64,000 nucleotides of DNA from Anodontia alba (GCA_964016985.1 OZ024827.1:20477275-20541274), one strand, 5' to 3'. Counted from the stretch's first letter, positions 10,908 through 22,670 are shown. The notes: generated from the sequence alone by a model not told the origin. A program made the numbers and translations.

Positions 10908-12068
10908 TTATAAATATGTTAGACTTTTTATATTTGTCGTACAGCCTTTTTTCTTCCGTAGAGGTTTCTTAATATTATTTGTTAGCCAAGGTGGATCAGT
11001 TTTACGGACTGTAATCATTTTGTTCGGGATATGTTTATTGGTTAGAAAGGTAATCCGGTCTGTTATATTCTCCGCGTATGTATCAATATCATTACTTTTC
11101 AGTGAGTTCCAGTCCGTGTCCATCAGATCGTTTGAAAAAGTCTGATAATCACCCCTGTCAAATAAATAGATTTTTCGTTTAAAACAAGGACTTACTGGTT
11201 TAATAAAATTTAAAACACAATAAATAGGACAATGGTATCTTACGTTTTGTTCAAGGAAAGGTTCTCCAACACCACTAAGTATAATATTATTTTTGTTAGA
11301 AGTAAGAATCAAGTCGATTGTAGATGAAGAGTTTTCAGTGAAGTGTGTTGGTTCGTTGATCAATTGCTCAAGGTTAAATTGTCGACACAAATCATGTATT
11401 TTTCTGTATGAAGTTTCCTTCAAAGTATCAAAGTTGAAATCACCTGTTAGTAAAATATTTTGTATGTTAGTGTCTAAAGCCAGACTGACTGAGTCTTCAG
11501 TAGATGACAGAACTACATTCGGTGAATTTGGAGGTCTGTAAAACGTACCTATCAGATGTTTTCTATTGCTAAGTGAGACTTCCACCCAAATGCACTCAAT
11601 ATTCGGCAACTCCAGATCATCCCTTCGTTTAGAAAATAAATTACTACGAATATAGACGCAAATACCACCATGGTGATCACCTGGTCTATCACGCCGAAAT
11701 AATTTGAAGTTGTCAATACGTATATCTTCGTCTGACGTTCGGTCGTCTAGCCACGTTTCACTTATACAAATTACGTCGACACGGCAAAGTTCTGATTCAA
11801 TAAGATCTGTTTTGTTCCCTAAACTCTGAACATTATAATGCACTATTGAAAATTTGTCTACGATCAATTGTTCCTTATTTGTATGACTGGGGTTAGAACT
11901 TACAGAAGACTCGGACGCAGGACTGGGATTATGTTCTACTCCTGCTATCAAGAGTAATGACATGATAATCAACAGTTCAAAATAATTAAGATGCTTAATA
12001 CCTTTATTTTTAGCTTGACGGCTATAATTCAGTCCAATCCGTATCCAGTAAATCTCAGTTGCAATCAT
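10908..12068 (-). pseudogene. LINE ORF2 5' part: 2A-like motif and AP endonuclease domain
   Basis: A 386-codon frame from ATG at 12068. Residues 31-42 are hydrophobic. Residues 41-50 (IAGVEHNPSP) resemble a 2A peptide. The endonuclease runs from about residue 72 to 288. It keeps N79 in HYNVQS, E104 in ISETW, YRPP at 177-180, GDFNFD at 209-214, D252 in STIDLIL and H279 in RYHCPI, so all expected APE catalytic positions are present. The frame is lost after about residue 380 by a frameshift, so the RT is in another frame. The preserved catalytic set and good frame point to a young copy. I call it a pseudogene because the full polyprotein is broken. Confidence 0.85.
11919..11948 (-). other. 2A-like 'ribosome skipping' motif remnant
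   Basis: Encodes IAGVEHNPSP directly after a hydrophobic run and before the endonuclease. Functional 2A peptides end D-V/I-E-x-N-P-G-P. Here V-E-x-N-P and the last P are kept, but D is G and the G of NPGP is S, so skipping is probably lost or weak. 2A-like sequences at the N-terminus of APE-type LINEs are known from sea urchins and molluscs. Confidence 0.6.
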
Positions 12069-12121
12069 TATTAAGTAATATTGTCAATCAACGCCTGAAA
12101 AAGACCGGACGATACGGATAA

Positions 12122-12779
12122 GGACATGGGACTAAGAAATCGACTAAAATAAAAACATGTTCCCCCATGGATAAACAAAGACATACAAAAACAATACATA
12201 TAAACAGCAAAACACATCACAAACGGCAATGAGAAAATGGAATAATGAACAATTTCGTATCTGAATTAAACAGAAACAGAGAATGTATATATTACTCAGC
12301 GAGAATTTACAATATTTTCCCTCTGAAGTGTCGACTCATAAGCAAAGTGGACATCGTCATGAGAAAACACGTTCTGAAAAGCATACACATAACAGCCCAA
12401 TACAAAACCTCCACCAGGGGTTAAAATACTGTATTTATAAGCTACAGTAGTCATATTATACAAACACCGAAAGCACAGGCACTCATAAGGACTGTGTAAC
12501 ATGATATGCATCTATTCCACGCTTACATAATAAGATAGGCACTCTCATGACGCTATTCATATTGCATTATGGTCGGTGTAACGATCTGTACAAACAAAAT
12601 TACTAAAGACAAGGATCACAGTGACCGAATGTTTAGCTCTTCAGTTCCCCTTGTCGAAACTGCAACTAACAAGAGAATCGGCAAAAACCGAAGAATGATC
12701 CCCGAAGATACGAAGAAGTGGGAAAGTTATTTTAATGAAATAATAAATACTTTAGAAATATGCTACGGACAAACTTGTT
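12122..12779. other. No gene seen
   Basis: May be the LINE 5' UTR in part. Short open frames (12296-12511 minus, 12569-12793 plus) lack family signs. Confidence 0.4.
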
Positions 12780-13740
12780 ATTGCAAAACTTAAGACGGGA
12801 AATAATTCAGTAATTACTTGTAACAGAGTTACAATTCTTGCTTTCTGCCCTATCTCCGATGGCCGTCTCTAAATGTATCAAGTTTCATTTAATTATCTTT
12901 TATACTTTCAGAGATATGCACCGACTAAATTTAATATTGCAAAAAATAGAAATGAGAATAACTCCGTAAATACTTCACATTCTTCTCTTCTTCTCAAAGC
13001 CCTCTATCACTATTTCAAGTTACATTTATTTATCTTCAATACTTTCAGAGATATGCTTCGGACAAACTTACTTTTACAAAAGTTAGGAAGGGCAAGAGCT
13101 CTGTAATTATTTGTGATACGGTTCGTGCACTCTGCACTTCCTAAAATAGCCGTTTATCAATGTATCAAGTTTCATTTAATTCCCTTCTACGGTTTCAAAT
13201 ATATGCTCCGGACGAGCTTTTTATTGCAAAAATTTAGAATGGAAGTAACTTCGTAAATACTGATGACATGGTTATGGCTGTTACGTTCTGCAGTTTCCAA
13301 CATGGCCCTCTATCAGTGTATGTAGCAACATTATATTTCCTTCAGTACTTTTAAAATATGCTCTCGACAAAATGTGACGGACCGACATACATAATTTTGT
13401 TATTACTTGAGACAGAGTTATGGTTCTTGCACTCTGCACTTTCTTTGATGGCCATCTATCACATCAATGTATCAAGTTTAATTTAATTTCCTTCTATTAT
13501 ACTTTCTGAGATAGGATCCGGATAAACTTTTTATTGCAAAAATTAAGAAGGGAGATAACTCCGTAAATACTGGGTTATGGTTTTTGTACTCTGCAATTTC
13601 ATTTATGGCCGTCTATCAGTTTAGTCAAGTTTCATTAATATACCTTCAATACTTATAGAGATATGCTCCAGACAAAAATGTGACGGACGGATGGACAGTC
13701 GGACAGACGGACAAAGCGGCGACTATATGATTTCCCTTTC
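12780..13740. repeat. ~150-bp degenerate tandem array ending in GGACGGAC steps
   Basis: About six units; each has a TATCAAGTTTCATTTAATT, a TTTCAGAGATATGCTCCGGA and a TTATTGCAAAA phrase. The end at about 13680 carries GACGGACGGATGGACAGTCG. Short open frames here are not genes. Confidence 0.85.
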
Positions 13741-14485
13741 TGAGGCATAAAGCAAATAAATCGTTCAGCGGTTAACAATAATTACTGAGTTACAACGGAG
13801 TATATACTTAATTGTTTAGCAACAGCGATTCTCCCACAGTTAAGTCCGCGACAAAAAGGTGTAACAACTGTACGTTCCGACCTATGCAAATGAGGATTAA
13901 ATTGAATAACAACGACTGAAGATCCAGTACTGTTGTTTGTAGCAAATTGCATCTATGTACTTATACAAGCGAGTCTAACCTGAGCGCCGTTAGTTATACA
14001 ATTAAATTTGAGAGAATTCATGCCTCTGTATTGACAAAGGTATATTTTGTTTTCAATATTACTGTTTTCTAAAGTTGAGTAAGATCTCATTTTTTTCCAT
14101 AACTACTTTATACTGATCAATAGCCTATGCTTAACTGATTTCAATATCCAAAGAGATAGTCTATGTTTCAGTTGTCACACTATGCGCATTTAACCAAAAC
14201 AAATACTATTTCTCACTATCAATACATTCAATGTCACATGATCCTTGTGTTCCCGTGATCTACTGACCTAGACCACATCCAACGTACTCATACACAATAA
14301 CGCGTGTGAGGCATGAAGTATGGTACACAACAACCTTTGTAATCATGCTAATAAAACAGCAAAGGTGCCGATCTGCCTGCGCGTATGCAAAGATTAATTT
14401 GCACCTTGTTGTTCGCACATGACACTGGCGGGCTTTTACCCTACAGGGTCTAATTATGACATAAAGGGCATGCTAAGCAGCCAAC

Positions 14486-15960
14486 ACACAAAGCCCGAAC
14501 ATCGTTGGGTCAACGTCGATGTGATATCATCAATCCTGAACCAACGCTGCCTCAGCGACGCGTGCTTGCTGTGTTAAGACTATCTCAGCACTGCTGACAG
14601 ACTGATAATTTTACTGGTCGTAAAGAACAGGCTGACCAACACTGTTGTATAGTCTATGGGTCATGGCTGATGGACTGGAAAAATACAAATATGTAACATG
14701 CATACTAATTTACTCGCTGGCAAGCCTCATATTTAGTGAACAAACAGTTTTGTGTAGAACATAAACATTTGTGAAAATATGATAAAATAATTATTATGTT
14801 TACACCATGACTGATAAGAAAGACTGAAAAAATGAAAATTTCGATAACTGACACTGGTAAAGCAAGTTCGAAGTACATATATAAAATGGCAATGCAAAAT
14901 ATTGAATTGTGCGCATTTAAACAGGCAAATTTTCAAAGCTCGTATCTGAATCATAACTGACTGACTAATGAACGCATCTGTATTTAATCAATGACTAAAA
15001 AACTGGCAAAAAACCTTTTGTTTTAATCGTGACTGGTGGACTGGTAAAATATGCAATAATGACTTGTAAGAATCGGCAAAGCACTTTTGTATCATTATTG
15101 ACAACCTGACAAACATATATATGTATGTAAGGAATAACTGATAGACTGGCAAAATGTGTTTCTATTAAGACTGGTGGACTTGCAAAATTCGCGATTTGCA
15201 TAGATATTACTTAAGGACAAGATATCAAACATTAACACATTATTTTATATATTTCGTGGCTGATAGACTGTTAAACTTTAAAATGTATAGTAACTAAAGA
15301 TTAGACAATATACATACTAACTGGCGAAGGTCTTCAGTGAAACATGCTGATAAGCTACCAACACGTATGTTTAGATCAAACTGACAAAAACTTCTGATTA
15401 AATAATGATAGACTGACTGGACAGAATTTTTAAATGCATACTAGCTGTCTAACTAGTGAAGCTCTTATCTGTAACATTACTGACGTTCGAACTCTATTAT
15501 TTTATACTAGTACAAGTAAGACAGAATGTAAAACATTCTTTCTTGCATCAAAACGAATCCAGTGGCAAAATTTGCATGAACTTACAAAACTAGCAAACCT
15601 CCTGTGTATACCATGGCCTTTCAAACCTTCATAAAAATAACACATGATGATAAAGACATATTTACAGTGTGCGTAATGAATGAACACTTTTGTGTATAGA
15701 CCAAAACTAACAAACTAGCAAATCCTTATTCCCTACGAACACACCGCGCAAGAAAGCGTCGGATGAACGTTGAATCGACTTCATGGCATTCAATGTAGAC
15801 CCAACGCCCACCACAATCACGTGCGCCGCTATTTAGTACATGCAAAATCCTTTAAATTATATTACAGCAGGTAGGCTGGCAATTCCTAGTGAGCACACAA
15901 TGTCGAAGCAACATCGAACCAATGTCGATTCGACTTCGCGCTCATAATACAATTGATGCA
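14486..15960. repeat. CGACGTC-family fragments and a degenerate ACTGGCAAAAT repeat
   Basis: CGACGTC-type pieces sit at 14486-14590, 15735-15810 and 15890-15960. Between them, ACTGGTGGACTGGTAAAAT-like phrases recur about every 60-70 bp (for example 15030, 15140, 15172, 15262), a very degenerate tandem array. No gene seen. Confidence 0.5.
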
Positions 15961-16686
15961 TTCTGGTGAGGTCAACAACTCCAGGATCACCCAAACCGAG
16001 AAAGCGATGTTCACCGAGATGAACCTGAGGTGAACACCCCGCTAGACGGCCGTCAAATCCCGATGCAAACAGAATGCATCAATTATTTTTTGTTATATAA
16101 CATTTATGTTTGTTTTTTTAATTATTCTGTTTAAAATCATTCAGTTACCTGCAAATAAAAAGACTGCACAAAAATTGTTAAACTTTACCTGTGAAAAGAA
16201 CATCATGCAGGTCATGCTTACATTACCATTCTATTTTTAGAATGGTAGTGTGGCATTCTATTTTTAGCTGCCAACCGGCAACAAATCAGTATGTTGGTTT
16301 TCCCGATACTATATTTAGCTGTCTACTAGCACTTGTTAACATATTATTCTAAATTAGCCAAACTTCATTATTTGTGAATACCTCACAAAACCAGTTACAA
16401 CCAATTACAAAAAGTCATATGACAAACTAGGTTATGGTCACATAACAGAACGTTATGCTAACAGTATGATTGACCGGCAATAAATATTGAAAAAAAAAAA
16501 AAAAAAAAAAAAAAATAGATACGTAAATTGTAAGAATACAATTTGCAAAGAGTATCGTGTCATTTAAATGTGCGGAAGCAATGGCTATTATGCGGAGTCA
16601 TTTCTCTCCACCTCCTTCGCCAAAAATAGCAAGGCGGTGACAAGAAATGCTATTATACATGGGTACGCCCGTTGATCTAGGAATAT
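15961..16686. other. No gene seen
   Basis: Holds a small inverted AGAATGGTAGTGTGGCATTC-type repeat near 16240 and a 25-bp A tract at 16491-16515. Confidence 0.4.
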
Positions 16687-16865
16687 GCCCCATTTGTCTC
16701 CTTTATGTCGAAATCGAAAAAAAAAAACAGAAGGGAGAACAGAGGCCAATGGATTTTTTTACAAGAAAAACTAAGAGCATGGCAAAAGAAAATATGTTTC
16801 TTTTGTCTCCCTTATGTCGAAATCGAAAAAAAAAAAACAGTAGGGAGAACAGAGGCCACTGATAA
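16687..16865. repeat. Tandem duplication, ~110-bp period
   Basis: TATGTCGAAATCGAAAAAAA and GGGAGAACAGAGGCCA occur twice. Overlapping open frames on both strands are a by-product. Confidence 0.85.
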
Positions 16866-16927
16866 TTATACAAAAATAAAAAATAAAAGTATAACAAACG
16901 AAAATCGCTCAAGTTTGCTCATTCTAA

Positions 16928-17207
16928 CATCACGAAAACATACCCACGTGACTCCGATCCCCTTTAAACCCCACTTTCATATCGTAAAACTGGGGTTTAA
17001 TGGGGTATACATTATTTTTCCCATTTCCGCCCGAAAACACAGACCGCGGGGTACTTGCTAGAACCGCCTCTGCAAGGCGGTTCCAACGAGCACCCACAAT
17101 CTATGTCGCGAGCAGAAATATGAAAACATCAGAGTTTTCTATCGGAAAGCCCCCAGCCTTTGGTGGTGAAATTTTCAGTATATTGGAGTAGGCGTGTTTT
17201 CGTAACG
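16928..17207 (+). mobile_element. Family A MITE with clustered AT-to-GC transitions
   Basis: Full length, but many positions differ from the other copies by T to C or A to G, for example CCCACGTGACTCCGAT where others read CCTATATAATTTTGAC. Confidence 0.9.
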
Positions 17208-17540
17208 TACATTACACGTTTTCATTTTGAATGCAAAGTGTCAAGAACACGTCTTAACAAGCCATTCCAGTAAATGCCATCCACCTTTATGGCAGAGCCT
17301 CGTCCGAGCACAGTAGGACGACGGAAATATTCAGTATAGAACATTTATATATCTTCATGTATTCGACTATCATTTGTCATTCACGGGATTTTACTGTGGC
17401 ATTTACTACAACCGCTGTGTTTAGTCATGCGAGTATTTTGTTTACACTAATAAGGTGTCGTGACCTCGGGTAAAACCAACCTACGTAGATTTCTCCTTTT
17501 TAGAGAATAAGGGCTAAGACTTGGATTGAAACACCAATTA

Positions 17541-17571
17541 TGAAAATTCGTCAGTACTTATAGGAGTTCGC

Positions 17572-17663
<92 letters not shown>

Positions 17664-17689
17664 ATTCGTCAGTACTTATAGGAGTTCGC

Positions 17690-17762
<73 letters not shown>
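17541..17762. repeat. Duplicated unit with long (TA)n tracts
   Basis: Unit TGAAAATTCGTCAGTACTTA..TTCGCGTT followed by about 80 bp of TA occurs at 17541-17658 and again at 17659-17762. Confidence 0.95.
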
Positions 17763-17764
<2 letters not shown>

Positions 17765-18001
17765 AAAATACAACTGATAGTCAAGAGCAGGTCTCCAATC
17801 GATATAATGGGAACATAACTAGCTTTAAGGTACCTTTTGTCAGCGTCGAGCAAGTATAGGCGGAATGATCACCTTGAACGACAGCATGTTTGATCATACG
17901 GTAAATTACTGTAAACATTTTAACACACAAAAAAAGTTGTTAAACTGTTCCTAAAAAGCAATGTACTGTCTAAGATTTGAATGTGTGGACATGTCGTACA
18001 T

Positions 18002-18112
18002 CCCCAGCTGACACACAACACCGACGCAACACCGAATCAAGGTTGATTCGACGTGATGAAAGCCAAGCCAACATTGATTCCACGCCGACACAACGTTGTG
18101 AGTCCACTGGGT
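18002..18112. repeat. CGACGTC-family repeat, diverged
   Basis: GCTGACACACAACACCGACG to ACAACGTTGTGAGTCCACTG; the same layout as 20936-21038 with imperfect arms. Open frames on both strands here are accidental. Confidence 0.75.
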
Positions 18113-18152
18113 CATATCTTCATTTAAGACTGACACACTCAGTGTTGAGATG

Positions 18153-18504
18153 CAGAGAGGTAGGTAAAATAAGTATTATCACTACAATAATACAAACTGA
18201 GAGGTAGGTATAATAAATATTATCACTACAATAGTACAAACTGAGAGGTAGATATAATAAGTATTATCACTACAATAATACAAACTGAGAGGTAGTTATA
18301 ATAAGTATTATCACTACAATAGTACAAACTGAGAGGTAGGTATAATAAGTATTATCACTACAATAATACAAGCTAAGAGGTAGGTATAATAAGTATTATC
18401 ACTACAGTAATACAAACTGAGAGGTAGGTATAAAAAGTATTATCACTACAATAATACAAACAGAGAGGTAGGTATAATAAGTATTATCACTACAATAATA
18501 CAAT
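18153..18504. repeat. 44-bp tandem array, 8 units
   Basis: Unit starts AGAGGTAGGTATAATAAGTA and ends CAATAATACAAACTG. Very uniform. It directly follows a CGACGTC-family repeat and ends at the LINE ORF1 remnant. Confidence 0.95.
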
Positions 18505-18527
18505 TATGGACGAAAATCACTGGAAGA

Positions 18528-19840
18528 ATTTATAAACCTTCGTCTACGTCCGGGGGTTTGTAGGGGTTTAGGTCTTCAAAAGAAGTAATACGAATTTTAT
18601 TGTCTTCATTGTCCTGAATGAATACATTGCCATTGTTTACCCAGGTTTTGGTGACCAGTGACTTCTTGTTTTTTCTTAATTGTCTACAAGCAAACGCTAA
18701 GTTTTTCCTGATTTTAGATAAGTCTTCGTTAATATAAACGTTCTCCTTCCTATTGCGAAAGAAAGCCGGCCTTTCAACAATTGCAGACGTGCGCCGTGTG
18801 TCCGAAACTTCACAGTTATTTCACGATTCTTTCTCGATACACGGGGCTCGTTCGAACTAGCTCCAAAATCGCCATCTTCATGCTGTTCCGCTGGTTTCCC
18901 GGTCCCGACCCTATGCGATCGATCAATATCCTCGAGGCTAATATTAGCACCAACCCTTTTGTCTTCATCCAACACGGTCTTTGTAGTGTCCTCGTTCTTG
19001 GTTTCTGGTATCCTGGCAATACGAAGGCATAAGCGTCTGGAATATTGTTCCAGATCATCATTACGCACGCCATCACGAAAACATGCCTATACAATTTCGA
19101 CCCCCTTAAACCCCGCTTTTATACAGTAAAACTGGGGTTTACTGGGGTATACATTATCTTTCTTATCTCTGCTCAAAAACAAAGATTGTGGCTACCCGTT
19201 ACAACCGCCTCGGCGAGGCGGTTCTAACGAGTACCCACAATCTATGATTTTAGCAGATATATGAAAAATATCAGAAGTTTTTATCTGATTTTTTTCTGTT
19301 TTTGGAGGTGAAATTTTCTACAATTTTTCATAGGTATGTTTTCGTAATGCTTAGTTTCTTTAGCTCCATTTCAAGTTCTTTTTAGGCTGTCAACTTCATC
19401 TTGGAGCGGCGCGACTCTCAATGCAACCTTATGCTCTAATAACTCATCTATTTCATCTCTGAGCAGCTGTTTCATTCGGTTAGCAAGGCGTATGACGTCT
19501 TCCTCAGAGAAGCTTGGTTGAAATAACACAATCGGTTGCTGCATGTGGGCCTGCATGTTTATTAACTGCTGCATTTGCATCTGCTGGGGCGTTAATGGCT
19601 GACCATGCGGCGGCATCAGACCGGGGTCCGAGTTCACAAAAGTAGGGACGCCATTATCGTCGTGCAGTATACTCTGCGACCCATTTAGCGTAATATCAGG
19701 ATCTTGAGCCATTTCAGCACCAGGTGTATTTGACATTTCAAGGTTTTTAACAGAGTCCGTTTCAGGGTCTACTACTGACCGTATGTCAGAAAGAATGGAT
19801 CGATCAGCTGCTGAATCAGAGTCAGTGTGCTCAGTGTTGC
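18528..19840 (-). pseudogene. LINE ORF1-like protein (coiled-coil plus RNA-binding type), interrupted by a family A MITE
   Basis: Minus-strand reading runs from about 19840 to 19371 (Q/M-rich segment, then a charged helix with heptad character), is interrupted by a MITE at 19071-19349, and resumes at 19068 with a DDLEQYSRR block and a DIDRSHRVG motif. These are typical of L1-type ORF1 (transposase_22-like) proteins. The C-terminal part is shifted to another frame around 18740 and stays readable (KNLAFACRQLRKNKKSL) to about 18528, where the 44-bp array begins. A second frameshift lies near 19367. No matching endonuclease/RT is adjacent, so this is an ORF1-only remnant; its upstream edge abuts a half MITE at 19841. 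Confidence 0.75.
19071..19349 (+). mobile_element. Family A MITE inside a LINE ORF1
   Basis: Full length with a good palindrome. It interrupts the minus-strand ORF1 remnant a few codons before its LEQYSRR block. The flanking bases are C on both sides. Confidence 0.93.
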
Positions 19841-19981
19841 CTCGTCGAGGCGGTTCTAACGAGTACCAACAAACTATGTTTTGAGCAAAAATATGAAAAA
19901 TATCAGAATTTTTTATCTGAAATTTTCAAATTTTTGGTGGTAAAATTTTCAGTATATTTAAATAGGCATGTTTTCGTAATG
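19841..19981 (+). mobile_element. Family A MITE, right half only
   Basis: Begins exactly at the palindrome centre (CTCGTCGAGG) and runs to the right terminus GTAATG. It borders the N-terminal end of the ORF1 remnant. Confidence 0.9.
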
Positions 19982-20073
19982 GTTGGGCGCACTTGTCTAA
20001 AAGTGCATTTTCTGACATTGTGGCACTTATAGTTAATGGGATTTAGAGTGTATGAGCTGAAAGAGATATTTTT

Positions 20074-20352
20074 CATCACGAAAACATGCCTAAATAATTT
20101 TGACCCCCTTAAACCCCACTTTTATATAGTAAAACTGGGGTTTACAGGGGTATACATTATTTTGTCTTATTTCTGCTCAAAACATAGATTGTGGGTACTT
20201 GTTAAAACCGCCTCGCCAAGGCTGTTCTAACAAGTACCCACAATCTATGTTTTGAGCAGAAGTATGAAAAATATCAGAGAATTTTATCTGAAAATTTTCA
20301 GTTTTTGGAGGTGAAATTTTCAATATATTTGAATAGGCATGATTTCGTAATG
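20074..20352 (+). mobile_element. Family A MITE, full length, with compensated palindrome changes
   Basis: The palindrome arms read ACTTGTTA and TAACAAGT where most copies read ACTCGTTA and TAACGAGT, so both arms changed together. Confidence 0.92.
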
Positions 20353-20930
20353 TAGTATATTTCTATAATGTTTACATCAGTGGAAAGAAGAGACGTTACT
20401 TTTTAAAATCCGTTTGCACAGTTTTCACAGCTTCATGAAACAGAAATATATTTCTGTATAAAAGAAACATATCATATCATATTTTTGCATTTTCTCTATT
20501 GGTATATAGGGAATGTAAGGTAATAAATGTACCCTCGACTTGCCCGAACATAATAATTTTCAATTATTTCGAAAAAACAAAAAAAAAAAACAAAAAAAAA
20601 AAAAAAAAAAAAAAAAAAGATATGCATACTATTCAGAACATATTGACAATTCGCACAGACATGATATTATTAGTTGTGAAGAAAGATTAAGTTAAACATA
20701 AATTTACCATTCAAAACAATGTACATGTATTCTGAATATATACTATTAACACATCTAGCACGTACGCCGTAAACATGACGAAGGCACCTATTTTCGACAG
20801 TTACAAGTTTGACGGAATCTTGCTGCACTAATTAGGGTTTTATGAAATTCAAACTATTCACATAGTGCACCAAATTCACTGTTATATGGATTTTCTGTCC
20901 ATATAATGATGTTTCTGAAGCGCAGTGGAA
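20353..20930. other. No gene seen
   Basis: AT-rich with A tracts at 20574-20618. Nothing else recognised. Confidence 0.5.
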
Positions 20931-20935
20931 GTCAC

Positions 20936-21038
20936 CCAGCAGGCACACATCAAAACGACGTCGTATCAACGTCGATGCGACGTGATCACGTCGCATCGAC
21001 GTTGATACGACGTCATTTTAACGTTGTGTGCCCAATGG
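20936..21038. repeat. Near-perfect palindrome of the CGACGTC family
   Basis: About 50-bp arms around CGTGATCACG, built of repeated ACGTCG steps. Ends CCAGCAGGCACACA and TGTGTGCCCAATGG. Copies recur in diverged form at 18002-18112 and 37645-37745. Confidence 0.9.
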
Positions 21039-21436
21039 GCAAATTCTTCGGAAAGCTTCTCAGTATGAACGCTCTGTGAGTGCGCATATGTCACACATGC
21101 GAATACGTAACATATGTGTTATTTAAGAAACAGATCAGCTCGAGTAGTGATTTGTTGAGTAATGAATCACTGTTTGGAGGTCAGTTGTACAGTATATCAA
21201 ATCACGAGCGCGGAGCACGAGTGATTTTTCTAATTACTACTGACCTACAAACTGTGATTTTAGTACTCAACAAATCACGCACAAGAGGTGATCTGTGTCG
21301 ATTCTAACAAATAGAAAACGACGAAAAAGTAATAGTAACCTTCAGATTCTTCAACTTTCCGCCATCGCAAAAGAAAACCCACCAACAGTTTTGACCGTAA
21401 CGCTGATGTTAACATGCATTTCTTACGTTGTTGATT

Positions 21437-22600
21437 CGAGAAAAAACGACGTTAGACCATCTAACGTCGTGGCAACGAAGATTGACGTCAGCAAAGTGTC
21501 AAAATGACGCCGGAACGGCGCAAGATAGCGTCGCACGCTTCCGTCCATTGATTTGTTGCAGAATAAATCTCTGGTTTTCTCCATTGCCTATATAGGCGCG
21601 CTGTGTTAGAAACATGACGGCAAAATGACGGCCATTCTGCGTCTACATTGCTCTTATGTTACTAATGCTGTTTTCTATAACACGGCTCATGTACAAGTGC
21701 ATGTGCGCTTATAGCAGATTTCCATTGCCACAACAATAGCTTATTTAACTCTTTCACTGCCACACGCGATAATAATAGGCAATAAGTCGAAAAAAATGTC
21801 TTTAGACCGTCTAACGTCGTGGCAACGAAGACTGACGTCAGCAAAGTGTCAAAATGATGTCGGAACGGCACATGATAGCGTCGCGTGCTTCCGCCCAGTG
21901 TTTTGTTGCAGGATAAATCCCTGGTTTTCTCCATTGCCTATATTGGCGCGCTGTGTTAGAAATATGCGTACAATTGTACGCACACGTTATAATTACTTAT
22001 TTGTATGAGTGTCACATTCTACATGCGATTTAACACGTATGTAAACAATACAAAATCTTCACATCTTATAAAATTACAAAGAAAACTCGACAGACCGGAC
22101 GTGGCGACTGATCAAGTTCTACACTGTTTACCACTCATTTTGTCTGCTATCACTCTAAATGGTGTAAAGCCTGATCAGATGTTATAATAGCAAAATGACG
22201 GCTAATCTGGGTCTACACTGCTCTCACGTTACTAATGCTGTTTTTCCTTAACACGGTTCATGTACAAGTGCATGTGCGCTTATCATCACGAAAACATACC
22301 TATATAATTATGATCCCTTTAAACACCACTTTTATATAGTAAAACTGGGGTTTACAGGGGTATACATTATTTTTCTTATTTCTGCTCAAAACATAGATTG
22401 TGGGTACTGGTTAGAACCGCCTCGTCGAGGCGGTTCTAACGAGTACCCACAATCTATGTTTGAAGCAGAAATGTGAAAAATTTTAGAATTTTTCATCTGA
22501 AAACTTTCATTTTTTTGGTGGTAAAATTTTCAGTATATTTGAATAGGCTTGTTCTCGTAATGTAGCGATTTCCATTGCCACAACAAAAGCTTATTTAAGG
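21437..22600. repeat. Segmental duplication carrying a MITE in one copy
   Basis: 21437-21615 pairs with 21785-21963 (TCTAACGTCGTGGCAACGAA..GGCGCGCTGTGTTAGAAA). 21615-21745 pairs with 22195-22283 plus 22563-22600 (CATGTACAAGTGCATGTGCG..TTTCCATTGCCACAACAA). The second copy has gained extra sequence at 21965-22190 and the family A MITE at 22284-22562. Confidence 0.88.
22284..22562 (+). mobile_element. Family A MITE inserted in one copy of a duplicated segment
   Basis: The other copy of the duplication (near 21705) lacks it and gives the empty site CTTATAGC. The filled site reads CTTAT, element, TAGC, so a single T is repeated. Confidence 0.94.
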
Positions 22601-22670
22601 AGGTACATGTAAGACGGCCAAAATTTACAGTAATTAGGATTTGAAATAAGTATATTATAAAACAAAAATT

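Larger units (their letters stand above)
8253..12068 (-). mobile_element. Non-LTR retrotransposon (CR1/Jockey group), nearly full ORF2, frameshifted
   Basis: Reading down the minus strand: N-terminal hydrophobic/2A-like segment, AP endonuclease, linker, reverse transcriptase, thumb and a C-terminal Cys/His segment. Its 3' end abuts a family A MITE cut at 8252, so the LINE landed in, or was joined to, that MITE; the missing MITE half is not found near 12.1 kb. There is no poly(A) at the 3' end, as usual for the CR1 group; a 30-bp direct duplication lies in the 3' UTR at 8460-8521. The true 5' end is unknown and may extend to about 12.5 kb. At least three frameshifts (near 10920, 10672 and 10259) break ORF2, so this copy is not autonomous, but stop codons are few, which suggests a recent insertion. 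Confidence 0.88.
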
